From: Rhizaria sp. SCN 62-66
Lineage: Eukaryota; Rhizaria, unplaced
DNA: 64,000 nt
Direction of reading: 5' to 3'
Assembly (NCBI GenBank): GCA_001724265.1
Contig: MEDY01000233.1
Location: 1-64,000, forward strand
The notes beneath the pieces are model-generated. The model had not been told where the DNA came from, ran no database searches, and saw nothing but the letters and a program-made list of their open reading frames with translations. Shown one piece after another: positions 11,505 to 22,446 of this stretch; the stretch's first letter is position 1, and the number at the start of each line of letters is the position of its first letter. Made by a program: the position numbers and the translations under genes.

Positions 11505-12509
11505 TTAGAGCGCGAGCGCGAAAACCACTGCCACCGCGGCGGTCACCAGCGCCGCGGCGCCGCCAGTCGTCAGCGCGGGCGCGGCGGCCGAGCAGAACTT
11601 GTTCTCGCAGACCTTGGCCTTCTGCTCAGCGAGCGTCTGCTTGCCGTCCTTGCCGCCGAGCCAGCGCAGCCCACCGCGCGCGCTCTTCTTGTCGATCTTG
11701 CGCTCCTTGCCGTGCTTGTCCTTCTCGCTCGTGCGGTAGTTGACGTTCGTGCACACCAGCTCCAGCGGCTGGTCCGCGTTCACGGCCAGCCCAGAGACGG
11801 TTACGGTGCCTGCCTTGGCGTCGACGGCCGCCGCGACGGGCGCGCGCGCGCCGGCCGTGGCCACACACTGCGCGTTTGTAAGGTCGATCGCGCGGTTGAC
11901 GTGCCACTGCAGCTTGCCTGAGGTCACGTCAACGCCCAGCTTGCTCGCCTTGCCGCGCAGCGTGCGCGTCGCGGGCTCAAAGCTCAGCCCGTTGTTGTCG
12001 GGGACCTTGCCGCCCAGCGCGCCCGTCTTGTCCACGGTGTACGTGAAGGGCGCGTCAATCTTCTTGCCGCCGTCGTGCTTGATCTGGAGGAACGAGCGGC
12101 GGCGGCCCGCGGAACCCGACACGCCGAGGTCAAGGCAGCCGACGTCGAGTGGCTTGTTGCCCTCGACCCAAACCTCGTTGCTGGGCGTGAAGGTGAGCGC
12201 GTCGGCGGCCTTGTTAAGCGACACGGCTGCGGGCACCGGCACGTCGTTGATCGTCAGCGCGCAGCCGGCCGTGTCGAGCCCGCGGAAGCCGCCGGTAACG
12301 CCGGTGAGTTCAACAGACTCGATGCGCAGACGGCCCTTGTCGTTGTGCGCGAGCTCGGCGCGGACGCCGAAGGGCGAGATGGCGCCCACGAGCGGGGACG
12401 CGTAGCCGCCCTCGACGTTGCGCAGCGACGGCGACGCGGCCGCCGCCAGCGACGCCGCAGCCAGCACGGCAACCGCGAGCGCGCGCAGAAGAGATAAGCT
12501 CAGCTTCAT
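11505..12509 (-). CDS. Secreted, probably GPI-anchored surface protein
   Basis: Single exon, 334 aa, stop TAA. The N-terminus is a clear signal peptide (MKLSLSLLRALAVAVLAAAS, cleavage near residue 26). The last 22 residues are hydrophobic after a small-residue stretch (CSAAAPALTTGG), a typical GPI-attachment signal. The mature part is beta-rich and looks like two related halves. Each half has a Cys, then PV-AAV, then an acidic/Thr strand, then PL-x3-C (GCALTINDVPVPAAV against QCVATAGARAPVAAAV). I do not recognise the family. I infer a cell-surface protein with two internal disulphide-bonded repeats. The ATG at 12509 is chosen because it begins the signal peptide; the in-frame upstream sequence lacks ATG. 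There are no TAG codons. Confidence 0.82.
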   Translation of the reverse strand: MKLSLSLLRALAVAVLAAASLAAAASPSLRNVEGGYASPLVGAISPFGVRAELAHNDKGRLRIESVELTGVTGGFRGLDTAGCALTINDVPVPAAVSLNKAADALTFTPSNEVWVEGNKPLDVGCLDLGVSGSAGRRRSFLQIKHDGGKKIDAPFTYTVDKTGALGGKVPDNNGLSFEPATRTLRGKASKLGVDVTSGKLQWHVNRAIDLTNAQCVATAGARAPVAAAVDAKAGTVTVSGLAVNADQPLELVCTNVNYRTSEKDKHGKERKIDKKSARGGLRWLGGKDGKQTLAEQKAKVCENKFCSAAAPALTTGGAAALVTAAVAVVFALAL

Positions 12510-13304
12510 TATGCTCTGTAACAGCAGCAACAAGCAAGCGCAAGCAGGACGAAGCGCGAAGAACGAAAAAAGAAGCGGAAGCCAAGTTCGGAGGGACGCG
12601 ATCGGGTTGAGGTTTCGAGTTGATACAACGAGAAATTATAGATTTTCAAGAAAATTTCTTGTGGAATCTGATTTTAAACAACTTGAAAAAAGTGCTTCAA
12701 GTTAACAAAATTCTTAATGCAAGCTTGATGAAAGACAATCTATGTTTTAAGAAAAGTTGTCCTGAAGTTGCAGGCGGAAGTAGTCCCTCTCGCTGCGCAC
12801 GGTCACTTGGCTGCCACCACACACGTTCGCTCCAGCACTCTCTGTCTCCTTCCACCAAGCAACTGTGAGATCATCTGTTATCTGTCACTGCTGGCTCTCT
12901 TAGAACTCACAGCTGAGTGCTGTTGCGCTACACTCTGTTATCGCGCGCGATATCTGCTCTCGTATCTCGAGGGAGGTCCTAAAATTCCCACTTCAAGTTG
13001 TTCCGCCAAGTGAGCGATTTGTAAAATGAGTGAAATTATGTATTCATAATGTTTTCATCTCGTACATAGCACGTCCGTACTGTACGTATTGTAAATGAAG
13101 AAACACCAATACATCTCGACGTCAAACGGAAACCACAACAAAGCAAGCAAAAGCTGCAAGTCCTCCCCCCACTCTCGACACCACCAACGCATCGAGCCTC
13201 AAACCCTCCCGAGAAAACCCAGCTCGCTTTCCCATCACCACCATGTGCTCAGCCACATCGTTGACGGCGCCTAGACACCGCCGCGCTTAGAAAAGCCGCT
13301 GCGC
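12510..13304. other. Intergenic region, 795 bp
   Basis: This is the upstream region of the surface protein and the 3' flank of the acidic secreted protein, both on the minus strand. CTTCAAGT elements occur at 12694-12701 and 12991-12998, and a near-inverted match (ACTTGAAA) lies at about 12681. The rest is AT-rich non-coding sequence. Confidence 0.45.
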
Positions 13305-14785
13305 TTAGAAGCCGGTGGGAAGGGGCTCGACCGAATAGTACTGGTCGATCTGGTCGGGGCGCGCGCCAGTGAGGCGGAGAACGTCGGCGCGGCCCTGGGC
13401 CTCCCAGGAGCGCGTGCCCTGGTCCAGGAAGCGGTCCTTGGGGTCCGTGGGGCGGCGGCCGACGGGGCCGCGCTCCATGGTCGCGAACATGTTACCCTTC
13501 TTGTTCTTCTCCATGAACGCTACGGAGGCCTCGAGCGCCTGCGCCTGCGAGGCGAGCACGGCGGCGAGGTTCGTCATGGCCGCCACGGCGGGCTCGGTCG
13601 CATTGACCACGGCGGTCGAGTTGCCCACGGTCGCGTTGGCCGCGGCAGTGGTGTTGGTGAGCTCGAACTCGGTCTCAAACTCGGTCTCAGCCTCGGCCTC
13701 GGTGTCGATGAAGGCGTAGGCGGCGCTGTCATCCTCGGCCTCGGCCTCGGCGTCGACCTCAGCCTCGAGCTCGGCGTCGGCCTCGGCGTTGACCGACATC
13801 TCGACCTCGGCAGCGGCCTCGGCGTCCATCTCGGCATCGGCGTCAGCGTCTCCCTCCTCCTCAGCCTCAGCCTCAGCATCAGCCTCAGCCTCGTTCTCGG
13901 CATCAGCCTCGGCGTCGGCCTCGGCGTCCATCTCTGCCTCGAGCTGGTTGTCGAGCTCGTTCTCGAGCTCGGCCTCGGCGTCGATGACGGCGTCCTGCTC
14001 CGCGTCGGCCTCGAGGTCCTGCTCAGTCTCGAGTTCAGCGAGGGTCTCGAGCGCGGCGGCGGAGGCCGTCTCGATCAGCGACACGTGCTCCGCGGCGTCG
14101 GCGGCAGCGGTGGTGTCGAGAGCGCCGTTGTTGTAGGCCTCGAGGAACGAGGCAGCGACGGTCACGTGCGAGCTGGGGTCCGCGGCCTTAGCGATCACGG
14201 CCATGAGCGCATCGCGCGTCTTGGGCTGCAGGCGCGACACAAGCGCGTACACGCTCTCGGGCTTGGCGCCGTACATGTTGCCCAGCAGCATGCGCGCCTC
14301 GGCGCCCGTGAGCGTGGCAGCGACGGGGAGCCCGCCGGGGCCGAGCGCGGCCAGGGAGCGCGAGGCGAGGCCGAAGGGGACGCTGTGGGGCGCCACGAGC
14401 ACGGGGTGCGGGCCCGCGCCCGAGGGCACGAGCATGGCCTGCGCGGGGAAGGCGGCCGGGTGCGAGAAGTCGCCGGAGGGGTGCAGGATCACCGCGGGCT
14501 TCTGCAGCACGCCCACCGCGCCGGCCGCGGGGAGCGGCTTCGCGGGGGCGGTCTTGTTTGCGTCCGCAGCTAGAGAGGTGAAGAGAGAAAGAATGGAGCG
14601 GAGAGCGGAGGGAAACATTGCGTGAGTTGGGTTTGGGGGTTGAGAGAGAAGAGGAAAGCCGAGTTGAGCAGGAGCTGCAGAAATGGGGAGCGGACGGTCG
14701 GGTTTTAAGAGGACGTACCAACGCCAGTGGCGGAGACTGCGACCACAGCCACAACGGCCATGCACAATCCACGAAGGACTGACAT
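13305..14785 (-). CDS. Secreted acidic Ala/Glu/Asp-repeat protein
   Basis: Two exons (14785-14719 and 14569-13305; intron 14718-14570, GTACGT...CTCTAG; stop TAA) give 443 aa. Exon 1 is little more than a signal peptide (MSVLRGLCMAVVAVVAVSAT, ending GV), and the intron follows it directly. Residues 24-170 are moderately ordered, with ALGPGGLPVAATLTGAEARM and RLQPKTRDALMAVIAKA. About 190-330 is a long acidic tract of irregular EADAEAE units with almost no basic residue. The C-terminal 110 residues return to ordinary composition, including FATMERGPVGRRPTDPKDRF. I do not recognise a family. Acidic secreted repeats often bind cations or matrix, but that is only inference. It is divergent from prohibitin, 601 bp away. 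Confidence 0.8.
13660..14060 (-). repeat. Acidic EA/DA codon repeat
   Basis: This part of the acidic secreted protein is built from near-repeats of GAG-GCC and GAC-GCC codons (Glu-Ala, Asp-Ala), seen on the + strand as ggcctc and ggcgtc units. It is degenerate rather than a perfect tandem array, so it probably grew by slippage and then diverged. Confidence 0.85.
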
Positions 14786-15386
14786 CACAACCTCTGGAGA
14801 GGACGCAGCGCACGGAGCAGAGAGCACGGGAAAGGGGTAATGTCGAGGGAGAGCAGTGAGACGAAGTGGAGACAATGAACCGACAAAATGGACCTTGATG
14901 AAAGCCAAAATAAAGGTGAATCGACTCGAAAACGCGGCATATAAGAGAATAACACATCTAAAAGATAGCACACATAGCGATATATCGGACCAACGTAGTC
15001 AAGCCGTGATATGAAGCCTGTTTTGAGGTCTTGAAGGAGACCAGCCAGTCCCAGCCAGCCCTTAGAAAATGAATTGGCTTTTTTGAGAACCAGTCAAGCC
15101 CGACCTACAACGAGTGATCTCAACCACAAGAACAAGGGTCAGATTGACGTCGATTCTACGAGTGTCTGTTACGAGTCCAATCTTCCGCGCTGTATTACCA
15201 TATCACTTTGCTGGGTAAGATCTTTGCTTTAAATACCTAATTTTTATTGTAAGACTTCTCACATCTCCCGCACTCTCTCTATATTGTCACTGGTTCGCTG
15301 TCCCCGCTGTCGTGTTCGACCTGTCCTCGGCCTTCGACGCTCCCCGCTCCTTTGTCCCCCACGCGAGTCCAGGGCGTTGCTTTAGC
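14786..15386. promoter_or_regulatory. Divergent intergenic region, 601 bp
   Basis: This spacer lies between the acidic secreted protein (-) and prohibitin (+) and should carry both promoters. A pyrimidine-rich leader precedes the prohibitin ATG from about 15250. No other gene is seen. Confidence 0.4.
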
Positions 15387-16596
15387 ATGTCTTTCCTGCA
15401 GTCTATTATTAAGGGTGTTGGCGCCATCGGCCTCACCACCATTGCCGGCGTCTTCATCGCCCCCCAGGTCCTCTACACCAGTACGTCCCACCTTCGCCCC
15501 ATCTCAAGTTTCCTCTTCTCACGGACTCTAGCGCGACAAGACTTAGCTTAAACCAACTGTTGTTGGCACGCCACGATTGCCTCTGTGATTTTCTACCTTA
15601 TTCTAGCATATTATTTCGCGCACCACTCACATATCCCTCATATCACACTCTCTCTCCTAATCTTTCCCTATCTCGCCGCTGCAGTCCAACCCGGACACCG
15701 CGGTCTGATCTTCAACCGCTTCTCCGGTGTGACTGACGAGATCTACGCTGAGGGCCTGCACTGGCGCATCCCGCTAATTGAGTACCCGCGCATCATCGAC
15801 GTGCGCACGGCACCCCACATGATCATGACGGCGACCTCGACCAAGGACTTGCAGCAGATCTCGCTCTCGTTGCGCGTGCTCTACCGGCCCCGCGTCGAGG
15901 GCCTGCCCACCATGTACCGCTCGCTGCGCGCCGACTACGCCGAGCAGGTCCTGCCGTCGCTGGGCAACGAGGTGCTCAAGGCCGTCGTGGCGCAGTACAA
16001 CGCGGACCAGCTCATCACGCAACGCGACCAGATCTCGCGCGAGATCCGTGAGACGCTCACCTTGCGCTGCGAGAAGTTTAACATCCTCCTCGACGACCTC
16101 TCCATCACGCACCTGCAGTTCTCCCCCGACTTCACCAAGGCCATCGAGGAGAAGCAGGTCGCCGAGCAGCGCGCCGAGCGCGCCAAGTTCGTCGTCGCGC
16201 GCGCCGAGCAGGAGAAGCTCGCCCTCATCACTCGCTCGGAGGTATGTTCCATCACACATAATCTGAGATATCTCCGCGATATCGATGTCTATTTGGATAC
16301 GCTTTTATATTTGAAGATTATGTTCTGTCACTTTCCTTAAACCTTGATTTCATCACCATGCGCTCACATCTTGTATTTTATAACTTTTTTTCTCACTCCA
16401 GGGTGATGCCGAGGCCGCCATTCTCGTCTCCGATGCGCTTCAGAAGGCCGGCAACGGCTACCTGGAGATCCGCCGCATCGACACGGCCGTGCAGGTCGCG
16501 TCCACGCTGGCCACCTCGACCAACGTGACCTACCTGCCCTCTGTCGCCAGCGGCTCGCTGCCCCCTGTGCTCATGCTGCCCCCCAGCCGCAACTAA
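15387..16596 (+). CDS. Prohibitin, PHB2-like
   Basis: Three exons (15387-15480, 15685-16241, 16402-16596; stop TAA) give 281 aa, close to the family length. Donors are GTACGT and GTATGT; acceptors are CTGCAG and CTCCAG. Residues 10-30 form the N-terminal membrane anchor. The SPFH/PHB domain follows (PGHRGLIFNRFSGV, EGLHWRIPLIEYP, RVLYRP, VLPSLGNEVLK, QLITQRDQISREI). Then comes the coiled coil (IEEKQVAEQRAERAKFVV) and the C-terminal NVTYLP. By family it forms ring complexes with its partner prohibitin in the mitochondrial inner membrane and acts in protein quality control and cristae organisation. EGLHWRIP and NEVLKAVVA favour PHB2, while the sequence after residue 185 has PHB1-like features, so the paralogue call is tentative. 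The splice junctions are confirmed by family alignment. Confidence 0.95.
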
Positions 16597-17235
16597 GCGC
16601 CTCAAACGAACAATCGCCAGGAGCGAAAACAACGCGAAACGCGCGCACCAAATTGATGCGAGGCGATGCGCGATTAAACGAAATGTAACTCGTGGAGGCG
16701 TGATGAAACAAACGTCGCATGGGTAACGGTTGAATGATCAATCGCCGCCGAATGACGAAATAGCGCGACACAGGGCAGAACGACGCGTTTTGGGGCTGTG
16801 GCGCTATCTGTGCTCGTTGTTGGCGATGGCGGTATGATGGGAAATGAACACGACGACCGGTGTGAAAGCTGGCGACTCGGAGCAGTCTTCTGTGAGTCAG
16901 TCCAGTCACCTGTCAGTGAGAAGACGCTAACCAAAAGCTGTTTTTGATGCTTGTGTTTGTGTGTGTTTGGTAACGTATATATTAGCAATACAACTATTTT
17001 AATTTATATCTTTCTACTTCTCTTCTTATCGCAGTGTCAATGTTTACCCGCTGGATACAAGTTTTTGTCGTGATAGGAGGCTGAATTGTGTATTAGAACG
17101 GTGGATTGATTAATAAAGCTAGATATGATAAGCATAGATAAGTTAATAAAATGTGTTGCATATAGATATACAGGTGCAAGAAACACTGACAAGGTTTTTT
17201 CGCTCTCACGCCATATTCTCGTCGTCACTGGTCAC
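16597..17235. other. Convergent intergenic region, 639 bp
   Basis: The 3' ends of prohibitin (+) and the myristoylated Ser/Ala-rich protein (-) face each other here. The DNA is AT-rich. No RNA gene or convincing open frame is seen. Confidence 0.5.
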
Positions 17236-17241
17236 TCACTA
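17236..17241 (-). other. CAG-TAG-TGA gene end
   Basis: On the minus strand the reading frame ends CAG TAG TGA. If TAG is sense, TGA at 17238-17236 is the true stop and TAG (17241-17239) codes the last residue. Under the standard code these two would be a tandem stop lying 79 codons past the first stop. Confidence 0.8.
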
Positions 17242-17615
17242 CTGGGCGGAGTTGACGCTGGCGCTCGCCGGCCGGCTGCCCTGCTGCATCTGCATCTTGG
17301 CACGCAGCGCAACCAGAGCGCGGGCCACGTGCGCGGGCGTCGGCGCGTTGCTGCCACCATCACCAGCGCTCATAGCCGGCTTGTTACCGCCATTATCATC
17401 ACTGCTACTGCTAAACGATTTGGCATTGTTGCTCGAGAGAGACAGCAGAGGCAGCAGCGGCGCGCGGGCCCTGGTGTGCGACTACGACTGTGCAGTGTTG
17501 CTGTTGTTGCTAGAGGGCGAGAGCAGAGAGAGCGGCCTCGATACCGCAGGCAGCGAGCGCGCGCCGTTGCTTGAGAACGCACTCTGTGCGACAGAGCTAG
17601 TCTTAATAGCCTTCG

Positions 17616-17665
<50 letters not shown>

Positions 17666-20600
17666 CCCGTGCTCGTGCTCATGCTCATGCCCGCGTTGGC
17701 CTTCAAGGTGCCGCTGCTGCCCGCGGCGCTGCCATTAGTGAGAGTGACCGTGTTTTCACGGTCGGCGACGAGACTGCGGCGGGCGGCGCTGAAGCCGCGG
17801 ACACGCGTGTTAGCGCCAGTGCCGACATTCGCATTCGCACCCTCAGCTGCACTGGGATGAGCTATGGGATGAGCGGGCTTGTCAGTCGTGTCTTTGGGAG
17901 TAAACGCGTTGGAGAAGGACGTGTTGGTGTTGGTGCTCGCGGAGTTGAGAGCGGTGCTGTCGCTGCAATGCCGCGCGTGCATCGGCGTGCCGTAAAGGGA
18001 CGGGGCCGCGCTGCTCGCGTTCAAGTTAGGCCGCGCGCCCACGGTCGACACAGCGAGAGGCGGCGGCGAGCCCAAGCGGGTGCCGAAGGGCGTCAGCGAA
18101 GCCAACGCGTTGGCACCATCACTGCTGCTGCCACTGCTGCCGAAGCTACCGCTGCCGAAGCTACCGCTGCCACTGCTGCTGCTGCTGCTGCTGAAGCTGC
18201 TGCTGCTACTAATAAGCGGATTTGTGCTAGCAGTCAGAGGTGAGCGCAGAGAAGCCAAGGGGGCCAGCGGTGCCAGCGGAGTGCGCAGAGGCTTCACGTC
18301 TAAGGGGCGAGCGTCTAAGGGTCTCGATTCTAAGGGTCGTTCAACTAAAGGCGTCAGCGTGAGCTTCTTCAAGTGCGACGGCGCCTGTGATGGACGCTGT
18401 CGCTGTCGCGACCGTACGTCATAGTCGTGGGCATGGTCATTGCCGTCGTCGTTGTGGGCATAAATGCTGATGTTCAGAGGCTCACGGGGGGTGCGGGGCA
18501 GGGAAGCGCCCAAGAACGGCGACTGCTTCTGCTGCTGTTGTTGCAGAGCAAGACGCGCGGCGGCAGGAGTCGCGCGCGCGGGCGTTGTGCGCAGCGCCGA
18601 CCGGCCTGGAGCCGGGGTCGGCGGCACAGCAGTGACGGCAACCTGAGCAGCAGCAGCAACAGGAGCAACAGGAGCAGGGGCAAAGTCAAAGCTTGCGTCG
18701 GCGCCAAGGCCAGGGCCCACTGCGGCCGAGGCGGGGCGCGAGCTGAGGCCCACACCGGCGACTGGACCCGCGGCGGAGGTGGGGCGCGAACTGGGTCGCG
18801 AGCGCGCAATCGCGGCCATGGAGGGCGACAGGCCCACGATCATCTCGCTGCTCGCGGCCGCTGCGCTGTTGCTGCTCATCACGGTCACAGGCTTTGCGGC
18901 CTCTGCGGCTACCGCGGACGCGAGAGGCGCTGCAATCGGCTCTAAACCAAACCCGCTACGCGACTTAACTTCCGCGCCGTGCGGCTTAACATTCAAGCCT
19001 TTAAGCACGAAGCGCTCCTCGAGACTGGAGTCGTCGCCCAACGCCAACGCCAGCCGCCGCGCCCCAGCCTCGGCCGCCGCGGCTTCAGCCTCAGCCTCAG
19101 TTTGAGTTGTTGACTTCGCGGCCTCGGGGGACTGCGCGCGCGACTGAGCCGGCGACAGCAACTGCGCCCGCGAGTGCGCCTGCAATCGCGACTGTGAGCG
19201 AGAGCGCGACTGCGAGCGCGCCCGGTCAGCGACGGCCTCGGTCAGCTCGTCTTTGAGCTGCTGGAAGCGGGTGAACTGGTCGCGCGCCGCCGCGCCGCGG
19301 GCCGCGCTGGCGTTGAGTGCAGCGGCGACACTGGCGTTAAGAGCGGCCGCGGAGCTCGTGTTGAGGGCGCCGCTGACGTTGAGTGCGCTGGCGTTGAGCG
19401 CGCTGGCGTTGAGGGCGCTGGAGCTCGCGTTCAGAGCAGCAGGCGTGCTGGTGTTGAGAGCTAGGGCAGCGGTCGCGGACGGGGAAAACACGGGCGCAGG
19501 CGAGGAGGCCCGAGAGGAACCGTGAGAAGCAGCAGTTGCGGAAGCAGCAGCCGTCGACAAACTCGAGAATGCAGAAGCGTTTGCGTTTGTGCGTGACTGC
19601 TGCTGCTTGGGTGCCGGTGTGAAGGCAAAATCAAGCCGCCCCTGGGGGAAATCAAGCCGCGCCTGCGAAAAGTCGCGCCGCACGGGGGAGAAGTCAAGCT
19701 TGCCGTGGTTGAAGTCAAGCCGCGTCTGATCGAAGTCTAGTCGCGTCTGCAAAAAGCTCAGCTTATTCTCGCCACCGGCACTCGCAACAGGCGTGACGTT
19801 ATTGTAGGCACCGTGGCGACTGCCGCTGTGCAGCGCGTGTAAGGGCCCCCACTGGATCACCGGTGAGGGAGACGGCGCCAGCGCAAAACCAGCACCATCA
19901 GCATCAGCACCAGCAGCACCAGCAGCAGCACTCTGAACACTCTGAGCACTTGTCGCATTCGCGGTCAAACCGCAATTTCTGCTACTGTAAGTGGGAGATG
20001 GGCAGGCTGAAGCGTTTAGAGACGCGTTGAGCACCGTCGTCAGCGGCAGGCACAGCATGGAACCGTCCAAGTTATTATCGGCAGCAGCAGTCGCAGCGGC
20101 CTCAGCCTCAGCGGCGGTGGCGGCGGCGGCGGCAGCGAGCAGCAGCGCAGCCTCGGACGCCGCAGCCTTAATCAAGGTTGTCTCAGCCTCGGCCTTGGCT
20201 GCGGTGGCGGCAGCGCGGCGACTGCGAGTGAAAGCGTGGGTGCGCTTGTGAGAGTGAGACTGTGAGAGCAAAGCAGAGACCTGCGCAGAGTTCGGGGAAT
20301 ACGCGTCGCCAGCCTCGCTGCTTGTGTTGTCGGTCTCGTTCTGCGTGTGCGAGTGTGACAGCGACAGCGGCGACGACGACGACGCTGACGATGACGAAAA
20401 GGACGCCAAGCCGGCCGCGGCGCGGGAGGCCGCCAGCCGCCGCTGCCGCTCGGTCACGGAGAGAAACAACGACGCCTCAGCCTCCGCCTCGGACTCCGCG
20501 TCAGTCAATCCCGCATTCTCTAAAGTCGCAGTCTCAGCCTTCGCTTGGGCCTCAGCGTCTGAGGCCGAGTTAGACTTGTTGTTGATGCTGTTGTTGTTCA

Positions 20601-22446
20601 ACGCTGCGTCTGTGTGCGTGATAACGGCCGCCGCGGTGATGACTGATGCTGGCGGCAGCGGCAGCGGCAGCGGCAGCAGCGGCACTCTGACTGGCGTTGA
20701 TGATGTTGTCTGCAGGCGCCGTGACTGGCTGTTGATGCTGCGAATAGTCTCAGAACCGGCAGCAACAGTTTTTCCGTCATCATTGGCATTGCGGCCGGAA
20801 GCCTTCTCATCACAGGCGCTGCCTTTGCAGTCGGCGTGAGAGTCCGCAAGCGAACGGCTGTGGGCGTGGCTGTGGATGCTGCGGACAGGCGTCTCAAACT
20901 GTTGCTGCTGCTGTAAACGCTGATTATCGCTGTCGCTGTGAGCGTCGCTGCTGCTGGTGGTGTTGGCGCTGCTGCTACTGCTGCTGCTGTTGCTGTTGTT
21001 GTTGTTGTCCACGTCGGTGAATGTGAGGCTGCGCACGATGGCAGAGATCGGCTGCTCACAGTCACCCTGCTGCTCACGGTCACTTTGCTGCTCACCCTGC
21101 TCATCACGGTTGCCCTGCGGCAGCGGCTGTTCGCACTCCTCTGCGTCAGCGAAAGCAGAGGCAAAGCCGAAGGCCGACACCGGGACAGACACAACAGGGA
21201 CAAAAGCAGGGACGGACTTAGGGCCGTGTGACGCGCGCGGCTGCGACTGGAACAGTTGCTTTACTTTGCACTGGCAAGAGCACTTACAAGCGACTGCATT
21301 GCTGTTCTTGCTTTTGTTCTTGCGAGTGCTCCTCTTAACAGCGCTAGCAGGGTTGCTCTTAGTCTCGCCCTTGCGCGTTGACTGACCGCTGCTGTCGCCG
21401 CTGTCATCATCAACAGAAGAAACAGCATCATTCTCAGATGTGTCTGCGTCAGAGCCGCTCTGCGAGGCCTCGGATTCGGACTCAGCCTCGGCCTCGGCTG
21501 CGGCAATTATGCTCTCGAAGAACGACGCTTCGCCCGCTCTCACGCTGGCGCCCTCCTCCGGCACTGCCTCTTGTCGCGACAGTCCCTCATGTAACTGCAT
21601 ATCCTCCTCCTGCTGATGTGGCTGTTGCTGTGTCTCCGGACGCTGCGCCTCGGGCCGGCCGGTCTGGCCCCCCGCAGCATTGGCGTCGCCGCCATCAATA
21701 GCCACCCCCGCCTCGTCGCGGTTGACGCTGCGACGACTGGAGTTGTTGATGCTGGTGTTCACTTGTGAGGCCGAGAATGAGGTCGCGCGGCGGAAGTTAA
21801 GCCGCTTCTCGGCGGCCCCGAAGCGCGCGGGCCAAAGCACGCCGTTGAGCAGCACGGCACCGCTAACGTCGCCGACGGGGGGACTTGCGAGCGCGCTGTC
21901 AGCAGCAGCAGCAGCGACGACAACGGAGGGGCGAACCTTAGAGCCTGTTTGGGGGCCTGTGTGGGAGCTTTTCTTGCTGCTCTTAGTCTGCTTGCTGCGG
22001 CTGGTCGTAGCGGCGCCAGCGTTGCGAGCGCAAGTGCAGCCGCAAGAAGGCGCAGCACTCGCAGAGGGGCGCTTAACGCCGCTGCTGCTGCCATTGCGGC
22101 TCGCGCGGTGAGCGTGCCGACTCTGGTTATTGTTGTTAGTGACGTTGTTGCCGCTGTCAACGTTGTCGGCAAATGCGACGCCGCTCAGACCCGTCAGCAC
22201 GTTAGCGTCGTCATCAAACTCATGTGCCGCGGTTTCGTTGCGGTAGCTAGACCCGCAGTCGGCATTGGTCGCAGCGGAGACGGAGGTGGAGAGAGAGGCG
22301 GAGTCGGCAGCGACAGACACAAACGGGACTGGGCTGGTGGCGAAAAGCTCGGGATGCTCGTTGAGATACGCGTAGCTGCCGTCATAATCAGGAAACAAGG
22401 TGTCCGCGGCACAAGCAGTTGTGGGACGAGAGGCGCCGCACCCCAT
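17236..22446 (-). CDS. Large N-myristoylated Ser/Ala-rich protein, read through TAG
   Basis: Single exon, 1,736 codons before TGA (17238-17236) if TAG is sense. The N-terminus MGCGASRP fits N-myristoylation at Gly2 plus palmitoylation at Cys3, so I infer membrane tethering. The rest is low complexity: Ser, Ala, Asn and Gln runs, Cys-rich patches (CGCTCAR, CKCSCQCK), an exact heptapeptide array (19764-19618), ALNAS repeats, and a 16-Ser run coded mainly by AGC. The frame meets TAG at 17484-17482, yet continues 79 codons of the same style (SFSSSSDDNGGN, AHVARALVALRAKMQMQQ, SRPASASVNSAQ), then TAG and TGA. Under the standard code it would end at 17482 with 1,654 aa. No known domain is recognised. 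It is divergent from the CEP131-like gene. Confidence 0.85.
17482..17484 (-). other. In-frame TAG followed by coding sequence
   Basis: TAG lies between AQS and SHTRAR in the myristoylated protein. The next 79 codons have no TAA or TGA and keep the composition and Ser runs of the rest of the protein. Confidence 0.85.
17617..17662 (-). repeat. (AGC)15 trinucleotide repeat coding poly-Ser
   Basis: An uninterrupted GCT run on the + strand (AGC on the coding strand) makes most of a 16-residue serine run in the myristoylated protein. It is a likely site of length polymorphism. Confidence 0.95.
19618..19764 (-). repeat. Seven tandem 21-bp units coding a heptapeptide repeat
   Basis: The span is exactly 147 bp, or 7 x 21 bp. 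The units read KLSFLQT, RLDFDQT, RLDFNHG, KLDFSPV, RRDFSQA, RLDFPQG and RLDFAFT, with consensus [RK]LDFxxx. DNA identity between units is partial, so the protein pattern looks conserved beyond simple slippage. It may be an amphipathic strand or helix or a multivalent short binding motif. Confidence 0.95.
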
